Shown here: positions 25,549 through 38,900 of the stretch, one piece after another
Numbering within the stretch: the stretch's first letter is position 1
Layout: every line of letters starts with the position of its first letter
NCBI RefSeq assembly: GCF_014805625.2
Contig: NW_023998417.1
Span: 15,439,287 to 15,503,286 of the forward strand
DNA length: 64,000 nt
Direction: 5' to 3'
DNA from: Glossina fuscipes
Taxonomy: Eukaryota > Arthropoda > Insecta > Diptera > Glossinidae
Program-made: the position numbers and the translations under genes
Notes under the pieces: generated by a model
Database searches by the model: none
What the model saw: the letters and a program-made list of their open reading frames with translations, nothing else
What the model was told of the DNA's origin: nothing

Positions 25549-28029
25549 TGACTTGATTAACAGCCCCTCCCTACTGTAAATGTAAAAGCAGTGAGAAAAA
25601 AATGCCAAGAAATTACACTGAAACGAATAACGGTTTACAGTCGAGTTATGAGCTGCACATTTCCGTATTGGACGTCATAAACGGTATAAGTAAAGAAGCT
25701 GCCAGGTTTTACGCATTTATTGTAAAATAAATATCCAAGTTTTCGCAATACGATTAGCTAAATTAGGCACTACGTTAAAAATTCAAAATTGATATCAATT
25801 CCATTTTCATTTGATGGCTATTTTCAGGCATAGCGAGTACACACATATTAAATATGCAAAGAGCTCGAGTAAAGCACTTATGTTATTTCTACTTTTAAGA
25901 ACTCCTTTCCTTATCCAAAAATGATTGCAAACAATAGAGATGTTTACACTTGAGAAAAGTTGGAAATTGTATGGCAATTATTAAAGAGAACCAATAACTA
26001 GAGAAGACAAGATTATTTTTAAAATACAAGGCTGGGAATATTTTAGGGACTTTGAATGATTCGTTAAGGTAATACACTTAACAATTTGTGCACTTGCTCT
26101 TACATTTTCATTATACGCTTTGTTGTATCTTGATGTGACGTAATGCTACAGGGCCATATTGTTTTAAGTGCGTACGCTCCTGCACTACCTGTTATTTTAA
26201 AAATGTTCTTGTGCTCTTCTGTCATTTTCTTTTGGACTCTGGATCATATTGATAAAGTTGCTAAAGTTGTTGATATTTGTTATTTGAAGTTTGGTTTCGT
26301 TCAATTCGATTTTGAAGTTTTACAAATACTTTCGTTGAATGCATTTTGCAAATGATGAACAAAAGTTTTGTAATTTTATTGCCTGTTAAACATAATTTTC
26401 GTGTAAAAAAGTTAACAAATAAGATTTTATTTGCCTGCCTGTTGCTTGAAATTTCTTAAATTCTCAAACCTATTATACAGAAAACAAGAGAAACAGCTTA
26501 AGAAAGTGTAGAGGAGGAAAATATTTTTATCGTTTATACACATTCTATTGTACTAGCCAAATACGTTTAAGAAGATAGTGAAGATACGTTTAAGTAGAAG
26601 ACTCCTTCCTAAACGAGTACAACTGAGGCGGTGTATACTCATCACCATCATCATCATCATCATCATCATCATTTTTGGTATTGAGTGATATTGTTAATCC
26701 ATAAAAGAACAACAGTAAGTGCAACTTATTATACTTCTCTTTACCATTAAAAGTAATGACTTCCAAATGATTTTTGTTTCAAAATACGGCGAGAGAGAAG
26801 TTTGTGTGGCGTCCATTTTTTTGATCTACGTCATGTTTACATATATTCTATTTATTTATTTTTTTATTGAAGGAGATTTTCTCTTACTCTCCTATTAGAA
26901 AAGTGGACAATCCGCATATTTTCTTTCAAGTCATTACACAAAAAATAACACCTTCTCTATTACATCCTTCAATTTTCCCTTTACGTTAGAAAGAATGGAA
27001 AAAGTAACCAGGATAATTTCAAAATAAGTAATTAGGCGAGTTTCAACAGTCAACGAGACTGCTATACATATTTATTATTATAATATTTTATGTCCAAAAA
27101 GATCCTTCGCGCATTTGACAAGATTCGTTTACGAAATATTTGTCCGAACAGATGCAAGTATTTCTGTTTTCAAGCTAAACATTAACCGATAGAAATTTGG
27201 GTACGTAATTACAAATCATTCATTTGAATACTCCACACATCTGCGCGTGCTGTTACTGAAATTTAAATTCGTAATTTCCTCGTTCTATTTAGGGCAAGAT
27301 GAGTGGAGTTTAAAAATTGTTACTGAAATGGCTTAAACTTATCTCGAAATTCTTTCATCTGTAATCAAAGCATTTTGAAAAGGCAACATGCTCCTCTCGT
27401 CAGCATGGCCCACAGTTGCTTGTTTATCTAAAAATTGAATGAATCGTCGGCAATATTTCTGTGATATTTCTGACATGACCGACTCACAGAAGAAGATAGT
27501 TTTAGGTTTAAGTTTGGAATTTTCATTTTTTGATTTGCGTAAGATTAATAATCCATTAGTCCCTATCAATATTCTATATAATTTACTTTTGATTGGTGAT
27601 ATCCAAGATCTACCGGCAAGGCGTTACCGTTTTTCTTACTTTTTCTCTGATAATTTGAATACGTAAAAAGATACTTGCTTAATCTGAACATATATGCTAT
27701 GACATATAAATGCATTTAAATGATATACTCTACATATATATATACAAATTGCTTGCTATATATACGTTAGGTGAGTTGAATATGATTAAAACTTATGTAA
27801 ATCAGCTTTCTTGCCACTTTGATATATACATGCATACGTATTGTCAAAGTACCGCTTCAATTTGGATATGAGATTTCGAGAGGATAAGTAATTCTCTATA
27901 CATATATGTCTATACATATCAATGATCATCCATCGCGAGCATATTGCATAAATAAAACGAAACGCGAGGTGTAGCCGTTGTTTTCTTCATTGATGGCATA
28001 TTTAATGAGCAACGTTAACCGAAAAGGTC
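25549..28029. other. divergent intergenic region upstream of Cyp307A
   Basis: About 2.5 kb between the zinc-finger gene and the P450. It holds a CAT/ATC trinucleotide repeat (26641-26672), several AT-rich tracts and no convincing gene. Tissue-specific control of the P450 would be expected here, but I cannot point to a specific factor site. Confidence 0.4.
26641..26672. repeat. (ATC)n trinucleotide microsatellite
   Basis: About ten near-perfect ATC units between the zinc-finger gene and Cyp307A. Confidence 0.9.
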
Positions 28030-28062
28030 TATAAAAGAAGAGTCGAATAGCAGAAGTATTTT
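28030..28062 (+). promoter_or_regulatory. TATA-type core promoter of Cyp307A
   Basis: TATAAAAG at 28030-28037 is followed about 25 bp later by TTTTAGTTAAG, an initiator-like site near 28060. No ATG occurs between there and the P450 start at 28163, giving a 5' UTR of about 100 nt. TATA promoters are common for strongly stage-specific genes, which fits an ecdysteroid enzyme. Confidence 0.55.
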
Positions 28063-28162
28063 AGTTAAGAATAAAATCTGAAAGGTGCGCTCGATTAAAC
28101 TCTATTATATTGTTATTGTATTACTTATTTGGTCAAATATCATCAATTTGAAAACATATACA

Positions 28163-29948
28163 ATGTTATTGGTTCCGGTGATTCTGCTGAGTGCAGTATT
28201 TATTCTGTTTGTTGGGCTTTATACGCGAATGTTATTTAATCACCTGCGTAAAGTCAAAATCGTCAAAGTTACGTCGAATAGCGGTGAACGGTTTGTTGAG
28301 GAGTACAAACAAGCACCCGGTCCTTTACCGTGGCCAATTATTGGTAACTTGCACTTGCTGTTGCGTTTCAGTTTTCCGTTCGACGCATTTACACAATTGT
28401 CGAAAGAATTAGGTGACATTTACAGTCTCACAATTGGATCTACCCGCTGCTTAGTCGTCAATAATTTAGACGTAATGAAAGAAGTTTTAAATCAAAATGG
28501 AAAGTTTTTCGGGGGTCGGCCAGACTTTTTACGCTATCACAAACTATTCGGTGGAGATCGTAATAATTGTAAGAAATTTTTTCCATATTGTCATTTCTAT
28601 TGAATTTTTAGCACGATTGTAAATTGTTGCAGCACTGGCCCTCTGCGACTGGTCGCCTCTTCAAGAGAAGCGACGAAACTTAGCTCGAAGTCATTGTTCC
28701 CCTCGCGAACCGACTTCTCATTTTAAAAAAATGTCTGATGTGGGTTGCTTTGAAATCGATGAATTTGTGAGCAAACTTAACGGTGAAATCGACAAAGGAG
28801 GAGAGCTTGAAATTAAGCCCATTCTCCAGCAAACGTGCGCCAATATGTTCTCCCATTACATGTGTTCGGTTCGATTTGAGTACGACGACAAAGATTTCCA
28901 AAAAGTCGTAGAATGTTTCGATGAAATATTTTGGGAAATTAATCATGGCTGCCCACACGATTTTTTCCCCTCATTAGCTCCATTTTATCGCAAGCACACC
29001 ACAACCATCGTTAATTGGTCTGCTACGATTCGCTGCTTTATTTTGCAGCGTATAATGCACGAAAGAGAAATTAACATAGATTCGGAAGAAAGCGAAAGGC
29101 ATGAAAGGGATTTTACGGATGCTATCATAAACAACCTTGCTGAGAGTGAAAATGTGACACATGACACAGTCCTTTTCATGTTGGAAGATTTCATCGGCGG
29201 ACATTCGGCTGTGGGGAATCTTGTTTTGCTAGCTCTCGGTCACGTTGCCAAAAATCCTCTTATCGGAGAAAGAATACAAGAAGAAGCGGACGATATTTGC
29301 GAAACTGCCAATAGAAAAATCAGCCTTTATGACATGGCAAGAATGCCGTATACAATGGCTACTATATATGAAGTTTTGCGGCATTCATCTTCGCCAATTG
29401 TGCCGCATGTGGCCACTGACGATGTTGTCATTTCTGGATATGGCGTTACAAAGGGCACTGTAGTCTTCATAAATAACTATAAGTTGAATACAAGTTCAGA
29501 ACTCTGGGAGAATCCAGAAATGTTTGATCCCGAGCGCTTTCTCGAAAGGACATCACAAACAAATGCTCAGAAGTCTGTGGGCAAAAGCTTCTCCATTCGA
29601 CGAAACTCGGAAGGTTCGGATTCAGGTGTCGAATTGGAGAAGGCCGGAAAATCGTCCGCAACCAACTTGATACAAAAACAGCAAAAAGCTGAAAAAACTG
29701 ACGCAGGAAAAGAAAGGGCACGACTGAAAGCCAATATTCCGCACTTTATACCTTTCAGCATAGGAAAGCGAACTTGCATTGGGCAAAATTTGTTACGTCG
29801 CTTCGCGTTCATTCTTTTGGCGAACATTTTGCAACGATATGAGGTGAGTTCCCGAAATGTGTCTGCGATTACAACTAGGCCCGCATGTGTTGCCTTGCCA
29901 GTGAAAACGTATCCGCTAGTATTTACACCTCGTGCTCGTATTAAATGA
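28163..29948 (+). CDS. Cyp307a: cytochrome P450 Cyp307A (spook/spookier), ecdysteroid biosynthesis
   Basis: Two exons, 28163-28568 and 28633-29948, split by a 64-bp intron; 573 residues. The N-terminal helix (MLLVPVILLSAVFILFVGLY) anchors it in the ER and PGPLPWPIIGNLHLL is the hinge. K-helix ExxR is EVLR, FDPERF is present, and the haem loop is FSIGKRTCIGQ with Cys about residue 517. The I-helix reads GGHSA and lacks the usual oxygen-activating Thr, a known Cyp307A peculiarity. Cyp307A enzymes are needed in the prothoracic gland for the 'Black Box' conversion of 7-dehydrocholesterol toward ketodiol. An insert of roughly 60 Ser/Lys/Glu-rich residues separates PERF from the haem loop. The retained intron fits the ancestral spookier (Cyp307a2) type better than the intronless spook retrogene; orthology to one or the other is inferred. 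The frame opens further upstream but without an ATG. Confidence 0.95.
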
Positions 29949-30939
29949 TGCAACAGAGATATATATGTATAATTATAATTAGTTCAATATAATTCACATT
30001 TGGTACGAATTAGGAAAATTGTGGTTCAGGGGAAAATTGTAATGGTTCAGATAACACAAATACTGTTCTCTGGTATATTTTATCATTTGCTTGTTAGAGT
30101 CACATGAAAGAAGATTAAGTGTGCTATGTAGTTTTTTCACGTGTAAGACTGAGTTTATGCTCTAAAATATAAATACGAAATATGAAGCTAAGCTTGCGGC
30201 TTAGACTAGAAGTTAAGCAAAGCAATAAACTGATGAAATATGCTCTTTTAATTTATTAATCTGAGAGAAGAATTCTTGTTATTTCCATTTACGAAACGAG
30301 AACTGAAGTCCCCATTATCAAGGGCTAAGAATAGCTTGAAGAAACTGTATTGTAAATAAATAGTTCAATGGGTAATAAAATTTAAGAAACAGTTCAGAAT
30401 TATGTATGAATAATCACCACAGTTTGGATGAGTGAATGCAAATAAATTATGACGACAACTTAAATGCGATGCTACTGCCGTTGTTTTTATTCAAATAAAA
30501 GTCGTTGTGTAGTTTCGGTTCGACTATTCGATAGAGAACAAAAAGTTTACGGCAGCGTTCGGTAGTAGATGTTCGTCCCATTTGCAGCCCTTTTCATTCC
30601 TGCCAGACTGAAAATCATTGTGAATAATTCTAGAATAGCAGTTTCGTACATTATAGCAAATTAAGTCAATCAAGGTAAATAAGGTCAAAGCTAAGGAAAG
30701 ACCAGTCCTAAAAACCGCATTAAACCGCAATTGCAAGAGAAGAACTCGGAGACTATCGACCTCTCCAGTTTTCACTAGTCGAAAACTGGAACCATGTGTA
30801 TAAACTTCTTACATCATTCATCCAGAATCGATTTTATCGATGTTATCAATGATTGTCAATGAAGCCGAGTTTGAAAGCAAAACTTCGGGAGCAATTCGTC
30901 TAAAGATATTTTTTATATTCGAAGAAACTGAATACGATA

Positions 30940-30959
30940 GCTCTCTCTCTCTCTCTCTC
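30940..30959. repeat. (CT)n microsatellite
   Basis: About ten CT units, directly followed by an alternating CG-rich stretch (CGCTTACACGCGCGAGCGC). Confidence 0.9.
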
Positions 30960-32833
30960 GCTTACACGCGCGAGCGCATCCTCGAGTGGTCCTAGTCATA
31001 AAAATGACAGCAGTCTAATATCTTCTTTGGCAAGCAATTGCTACCATTTGCAGACTTACTCCGCAGTTAATCTTCCAATTTAGTAGAATTGCCGGCTGGT
31101 TGCTTATGTAAGAGCATTTTGCTCTTTCTTGGCTTTCATTGACTTAGTCTTAATCTTTTTCTCTGCGGTGTGCACTACTGTTAGCTCTCATCACAACAAA
31201 GGCTGTATAGGAAAGTGAAATGCCCACAATATAGATTCGCTTTTAAGCGAATTTCAAAATGCTGTTTTTGTGCGAAATTTTGAATTTATAATAAAATTTC
31301 TTTAGCGGTTTTCCTTAGAACCTCTTTAAATACTAGTAAAGCCGAATAATTTTAGTGCTTGGTTATAAAATACCCCGCTGAGGAGAACAAAAACAAAAAT
31401 TTTCGAAATATAGATCACAATTAGCATATTTTTGTGCTCGGGCGTGTCGATTAAAGCAATTTTTATAGCAAACACTGTGGATATTGCATAGGAATGTTCG
31501 TAACGACCATGATGATGTTGTCCTCAACAAATTGCTATTGGACTCTCCAGTTAGCGTGAACAGAGAGATTCACTAATTGAAGGCTAAATTTAAGAAAACA
31601 CCACACGACTTGCCGAGCATTTGAATTTCTCACGAAAAGGATGATGAAAACTATCCATGCATTTCCAGGTAGCACTTTGTCTTTTAGTTTCCAAATTTGG
31701 AAATGTGCTGAGCTAATAAGAAAAGCAAATGAAATGAACTCAAAAAAATGGAGTTTGTTCGGCAGGTAAATTCATTAAAAAAAAAAACATAAATAAATAA
31801 TAATAAAACAAATGAAAATCGTTTAAACCACAATAATGTGAGCTGCGAAGAGCAATTAATAACAAAAAAACAATGCATTTAAGTTTTGCGGGCGTAAATG
31901 AAAGAATGAAATGAAAGCTGAAAAGAAGCAATTTTGAGCGTATTACTCGGGAATGAATAATCGTTGCGAGCGGAACCGTGGACTACTAATCCATTGCATT
32001 TCTCGAAGAATAACTGCGAAAAAATATAAGCAAATGTGAAAGTTGCGAAAATTGCATGCGTACGAGACGTTGAAGTGGCGTGAAATTATAAGCTTAGTAT
32101 GCTTTTTATTGTAAAAAATTAAGAAAAAGGAATATGTGCAACAATTACAAGGTAAACAGCGGGTCGTCTGTATACTTTAGCAAATGCTATCACTCGGACA
32201 ATAAAAAATCCATGTACGAACGTACTTTTAATATTCGCTATTAATTAACGCGAATGATCGTTATGTACGATTCGGGATTAAAAATTATAGAATTAACGTG
32301 GATTCAGTGAGTGACGCCTCTTAGTACTTTTGTGCATAAAAAAAGTAAATAAATAAACAAATAAAAAACAAGTTTGGTGACCTATTGGTCTTTGTACATA
32401 ACCTACTCATCGCTGGAATATCCACGAAGATAAAATACTTGACCTGTTTCCTAAATAGGCCAGTCGATTAAGTAAGAAAGCCATAATAAAAATACAGACA
32501 AGCAAGCCTTCGACACCCATATGCGTTATTCATCTCACATTTACGGTTGCCGTTACATTCATAGTTGATAGCTTGAGGGCTACGTAATGATTCCTTCCTA
32601 AATGTATGTTGGTTGCATTGCGTTTAGTTTAGAGCGCTCTACCTTGATGCTCCACGAAAATTTAGTTGACACGCTCATAAGGTAGTGTAAGTGTAAGCCC
32701 GAATTGATCTCTTGAATTTTTTAAACCAGTCAAGTTGGAATAAAGAATACGTAAGCAATATGCCGCTAATGTGCCAGCATAAATATGCGCTTTTAATTAA
32801 ATTAAATAATGCGCATACCTGCAACGCAATCCC

Positions 32834-32846
32834 GGGGGGGGGGGGG
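32834..32846. repeat. poly-G tract
   Basis: Thirteen consecutive G residues in otherwise AT-rich DNA, preceded by CCC. Confidence 0.9.
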
Positions 32847-35800
32847 ATAGATGATTGACTTAAGAGCCCCAATGTTGCCCTTAAGCGTGTAAGCCCGTCA
32901 AGCGTGTTTTGCCGATTGGAGATTAATAAATGTTGCTAACTATGAAGAAATGGGTTAAAGATGGCCTTCTATTTCTAAAACTATCTCATACGAATGAGAC
33001 AATTCTATGCGGTTGTGCACACTGCACAATTTCAAATTCAGTTGCGATAGTCTCTTCGCTTCTTACAGACTTGGAATTACGAAATGTCCGACCACGCAAA
33101 AGACCTTTTTTTTGAAAGAGTAGTTTCGCTTTTGTAATGCTTTATTTGTCTGCATTTCGCAGACGGTATATGGGTAAAAGTTGTTTATTTTGTTCTCTTC
33201 TCTTATGCATAAATTTGCAGATGTAATGTCAAATTTAAAAGTGTCCGTGCATAGAAGCAAAGGTAATACGTAAGACGTAATATTAACGTCACATTAAACT
33301 TTAAAGAAAATTTCAGCTTTTAGCGAATTTTTTGATACTTACTTTGTGCTTGAAGCGAGAGCACATACCAACACAACTGCAAGATAGCGCTAGATTCGTA
33401 ATATGCTACGTAAGCGCAAATATTCCATTGCATGACTCTTCGGTATGTCGTCCGCGAGATCGCGGCATATGATATGCAATTGTTAGAACGAATAACAAAC
33501 ATGCCTGTACCAATGAAACTCAAATACCACCGGCGAAGTTTGAAATAACGAAAGTTTATGGAAGACAAAATTTGTATATAGGAACGCAAAGAGCAAATGT
33601 CCCATTCCTTGCTTCGATTATATATACACGGGTTTGCAGCTTTTTTTTTTCTTTTTTTTTCTTAAACGACTTTATATTCTTTATGCAAATTTTACTGTTC
33701 TGCATATTTAAGTTGGGTTGGTACTCCGCATTTATGAGTAGTTGACTTTAAATCCTCATACCCCTACCACTTGTACTTGTCTAGTTCCAGCGAAACGGCA
33801 CGATGTCCGCTAATGTCCGTCCATCTGCGCAATCAAAGAGCTTAAAACGACGTCTGCAGTTCACAAACAGTCTATAGCAGCACAGAATAACTATTAATGG
33901 TTCTCATTTTTTACACGATTACTTTCCTATAAATATAAATCTAAAATTTATCAGGGGCGATATTTTAAAGTATATTATCAATCCTCTCAAAGGAGAAATG
34001 ACAACTGGATCTGATCTGATCGGATCCTAATTCTTAAGGTGACTCTTAGGCACCTGAGTTTATGAATAGTACGGTTAACGTTCACATTTTGAAATATACA
34101 TAGAGTCCGATCTAAATTCCCATACATGTTACAAGACCAATGACACGTGATTTCCGATTTTAAACTTCTACAATGGCTTTGAAAACCTGACAGTATCAGA
34201 CTTTTTCTAATTCCTCTCCCTTCCATATAAGCAAAGCCGTTCAAATACATCTTTGAGTTTGACTTTCATCGCAATAAACGTACGTTGTTTACGTACACAT
34301 AAGAAAAATTTTATGATTTGTAATGAAAAATTGCGAGAATTCGAAATTAATGCACATTCTGACTCGTGTACCACGGCTCTTTTTAAAGAAAACGAACGTG
34401 GAAACGTGCCGATTTGTTGCTTTTGTGCCAATAAATAAAACAGAACTTAAGTAACGAATATGTTTTTTGAATGGTATTAGTTAAAACTGTACAATACAAT
34501 GTATTCGCCCTGGAGTTTGTGCTTTATAACCAATACTCCGAAATGATATAAGTTAAAATTATAATTTGCGAATAGCTAAGCGGAGTGCTTACCTAGCTAC
34601 GATATATATATTTTTACATAGATTCACTAAGAATATTGTTATTTACTTTTAAAATATGCCGCTCATAGACACCCCTAGCAGATACCCCAAGGGGACGAAT
34701 CGCAGTTCGTAGAATGATATGGGAACCTTTGAAAAACATTTTTCGATGTTTTAATGTTAACATGTCCATCCTCTGAGATCGAGTAAAAGGTGCAAGTGAA
34801 ACCATACGCACGGAAGGATATTTTGTAAAGCAACGGAATCGTGAATCGGCGAATTAAGAAAGTTCATGTGTGTGAAGTCTGCTGAAAAAATGTTCATATG
34901 GGTGCTTTTCTCACTCGCGATGTCTGCTGCTGAGAAAGCAAAGAAGCAAATATTGCAAATCGATCTTATGCGTAGCATTGTAATCTCCGTTCATCTATAA
35001 CATCGACGTACAAAAAATACAAATAAAAATAAAAGCACCTTATACTCGTTAGTTTGTTATAGTTTTGTATTGAATCTTTTTAGATAAAACTGAAGAATTA
35101 ATTAAAATTATATTAGCATTTATATGTATTGGAGCATATACTGGAAAACCTATAAATGCCGGTCTATCTCTGCAAATGTTCCATTGTAAGTTGAATTTTT
35201 CATTGCGCGTGTATTCTATAAATATTTCCGTTGCCCAATTTAATAAATTGTGCTTTAAATCGGCTCTGCCTTCGTCTTTGCATCCGCACCTTCCGTACGC
35301 GTTAAAAGTAATTTAAGTATTTGAAGGTAAAATTTCTCGACAAGAAAGTGTTTGAAGAAACAAAGCACAGTCTGACGATAGACTCGATTTTTAACGTCAA
35401 ACAATTTTATATTTACATTGAATCCGAGTTGACGTAACTAATTCATGATTGGAATAGCTCTTCTAAACTAGTTAGTGTAAAGAGCGAACTTGAAAGCTTT
35501 CCTTCTAAGGTGTCAACGGGCAGCCAAAATAGTTTTAGCATAACATTGCATTTATTTAATGCCCATAAGTATTTTTAATGTATCGACTGCAAATTGAAAT
35601 GTTATTCCAGCAGAGTGACTTTCATTCGCCGAAGCCGCCTTTTCACTGGTTCTGGTTAGCAATATACAATCCTGATCAATTGGTAAATCGATTCAGTTCT
35701 CTCTATTGATCCATCTAATAAACCCAGTTCTTACTCTGTCAATCACTCTATCGGTGTGTCCGCCTTTGGAAACTGAAAATGTTCAGAAAACAAATGCTTA

Positions 35801-35963
35801 CCAAAACCAGAAAAAATATTTTACCAGGACAGTATTACGTGTGAAATGCAAAAGTGCAAATAATGTGCATTGTATGTTTAATAATACAAATAAATGTGCA
35901 TAAGAGATAAACATAACATAAAAATCCAAATTGTATTTGATTGCAGCTCCATCTTGATTGAAA

Positions 35964-38900
35964 ATGAGTGACTGCAATTTAAACGGGACGGATACGTTAA
36001 GCCATTTCGATTTGACGTATTTCATTGGGACAACGCATCATACTATTACCAATAATTTTAGCATGTGCTACTACATGTTGTGTGTGATCGTAACTATTCT
36101 TGCTATATCAATATACTGCTTGTTTTATATTCCTTGTAGTTGGACAAAGGTAGGTATTTTTTTATATTTTCACGTTTACTAATTCTTATTATGTAAGATG
36201 AGGAAGTAATTCCCTCTAATATCGAAGACAACCGAACATATAACCGCTGCCATCATATTTTTATTTTCCTTCCGTCATTTGAACGAGAAGCGAGATCAGA
36301 TCAGATTGGTTTTAAGCTTGTTTTTATCCAATTTTTATCGCACGTATAGTTTTTCGTTATTATGAAATTACATATTATTAAACAATCGACTCCATTTGTG
36401 TTTTGGAATAATTTCCGGACTACAGATAGGAACCAAACATCCAGCATGAAACTGATGATTACGGGTAATGATTCTAAGTAATCGGTTTTTTTATCTATCA
36501 CCTTTTTTTGGGCTTGTGTTGTGTATTTGTTCTTTGCTTCTGAGCTCATTTTTTGCTTATGACGTCGTTGTTTCGCGGTATCATAAACTAATTTTAATAT
36601 CCAAGCGGACGATACATTGCTTTTCCTTAAGGGGTTGAAGTACATAAAAAATTCTATTAATATTCTATCGGTATCGGGTCTTATTACAGTACTTGTGTAA
36701 AAATGATAAAAATCAGCCATGGGTACCCACGTGAAAATAATTCGCCTGCGCCGTAATAGAGCAATTGAAACAGCAAATAGTAAATGAGCAATGTGACGAT
36801 ATATATTCAAGAGAGCCTATGCCCTGTTACGCTGTTCCTTTTTTTTTTTTATATGCTACAGATCTTTTTACATTAGTTGTGTAAGAATATATGAAGTCCA
36901 GTTCTCACAAGGACACATAAGGCATAAAAAATACGGTTATTGACAACATGATATGTACAATATGATATATATGATATGTATAATATGATATACATGAATA
37001 TGATTTACAATTATTATGTTTTCAGAAAGTTTATGACGGCTATAACTTGGATATCACTGTTGGTCGAAAATGGAACGCGCTTGCGAAAAGGGATGCAATT
37101 AACAGAATTAGAAAACTTCGAAAAATAGGTGCTAAGGAGCTACCTCCTCCATATCCAAATGGCTGGTACAGCATACTAGAGTCGTCAGATTTGAAAATGG
37201 GTGAAGCAAAAAGCATATTTGCGTTGGGAGAGCATTTGGTTGCTTACCGAACGAGAGAAAGAAACGTGTATGTTTTGGATGCTTACTGTCCACATATGGG
37301 TGCTAATTTAGGCGTAGGGGGGCGAGTTATTGATGATCAAATTGAATGCCCATTTCATCAATGGCGTTTTCGTGGTAGTGATGGCAAATGTGTTAACATC
37401 CCTTACGCTACGGGCGGTGAGTGCAAAAATATTCTTTTACAAATAAAAACTGTGCGTATCAATCGAATGATTTTTGAAACAGTATGCCAAGGATCTAAAC
37501 TCCGGACGTGGCTCGTAAGAGAAGTAAATGATAACATTTTCTTATGGTACCACGCTAATCCTGCGGAGACACCGTGGTCCCTACCTGTCATAAAAGAAAT
37601 TGAAAATGAAGAGTTTGTGTTTCATGGAAGAAATGAGTTTTTTGTGAACTGCCATATTCAAGAAATCCCCGAAAATGGAGCCGACTTAGCCCATTTTAAA
37701 GCAATCCACGAGAAAAGTATTTTGGCAGGCGGGATTAATTCGGTTACTAGTAGATGGAAGGGTCCGGGAAGCCATCACTGGCAAGCTGAGTAAGTATGCA
37801 TTCTAAACTTTCTTATCCTGCACAGAACTTCAAGTTTGATACCGAATTATTTGTAATATTCTCCCGAAATATTTGTCGTAGTGAAGTTTACATCTTGTTC
37901 TCTTATTCCATGAAATTCGATAGAATCCTAAAGAAATATTTTGCTTCCACTACAATTTTTGAAACATAGCAATTATTTGCGCGAACAAATTATAAAAGAT
38001 TATAATATGTTGTGACAATTTTTCCGAGCAATTCCGAGCGTTCAAAAAGTGATCTAAAATCTACACTTTCTTAATATAATTAGTTTAGCAAAGAGAAACA
38101 AATTATTATTATACTTTAGGATATGAACGATATGACAGAAAGGACACAATTTCATTGTTCATTCGTTTAACGTAAAGCTTATTTATTTTTAAATTTATAT
38201 ATTATTTAAAAAAACAAAAAATCCTATCAGTGCATACTGCAGTTATTAAGTCAAGTCAATCAATCATTTAGCATCAGTAGTGTCTTAAAAGTTAAACATG
38301 ATAAACATGTAATTGCTAACTATTGTTCTTTGATTTAAACAAATGTAAATATGCTATGTGTAAAATTATTCGCATCAGATGGAAGCCATGCGAATCACCT
38401 TACAAGCACGTTGCAAGAGTGACGCTGAAGCACTCAATTGAAATGACATCTAAGTTGCACATATTCGAAATGGATGTTACAGGAGAACAGGTATTTACAT
38501 TTCATGTTAACTTTGCTTAATTTTATCTAAGCAAATAGTCTTCGATGGTTTTCAGATTGGCCCTGCATATGTGCAACTTCATATGAAGTCAGCGACATTT
38601 GGCAGAATCAAAGTATTGCAAACAATTACACCTGTTGAGCCGTTAATTCAAAAAGTTGTGCATAGATTCTATTCACAACGTATTCTCGCTCCCATTACGA
38701 AGTTAGTGTTCTTAGGTGAAAGCGTCATGGTAAGTACAAGAGGAAATGTGGGATGAATGACGAATTTCAATTCGTTTTATATGATAGTAGTCAGAAATGG
38801 CTTCCTGCCACTCAAATCCATTGGCGAAGATCGCCCAAAAATATGTTAGAAAGTGTTGTCATTCCTATAATACATTTCGGAAAAAATCCCATTTTTGTAA

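Larger units (their letters stand above)
29949..35946. other. spacer between Cyp307A and neverland
   Basis: About 6 kb, AT-rich. It contains a CT microsatellite (30940-30959), a 13-bp G run (32834-32846) and a T-rich tract near 33640-33660. No convincing coding region on either strand; the short frames lack family signals. Its 3' part probably contains the neverland promoter and a non-coding first exon, because an acceptor (GATTGCAG) ends at 35946 just before the neverland ATG. A short shared control region for the two ecdysteroid genes could lie here. Confidence 0.4.

Noticed and set aside
27339..27569. 76-codon minus-strand frame upstream of Cyp307A
   Set aside because: No ATG-supported family match, and the opposite strand is equally open there.
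34668..34694. Hairpin CCCCT...AGGGG
   Set aside because: Five-base stem only; not above chance.
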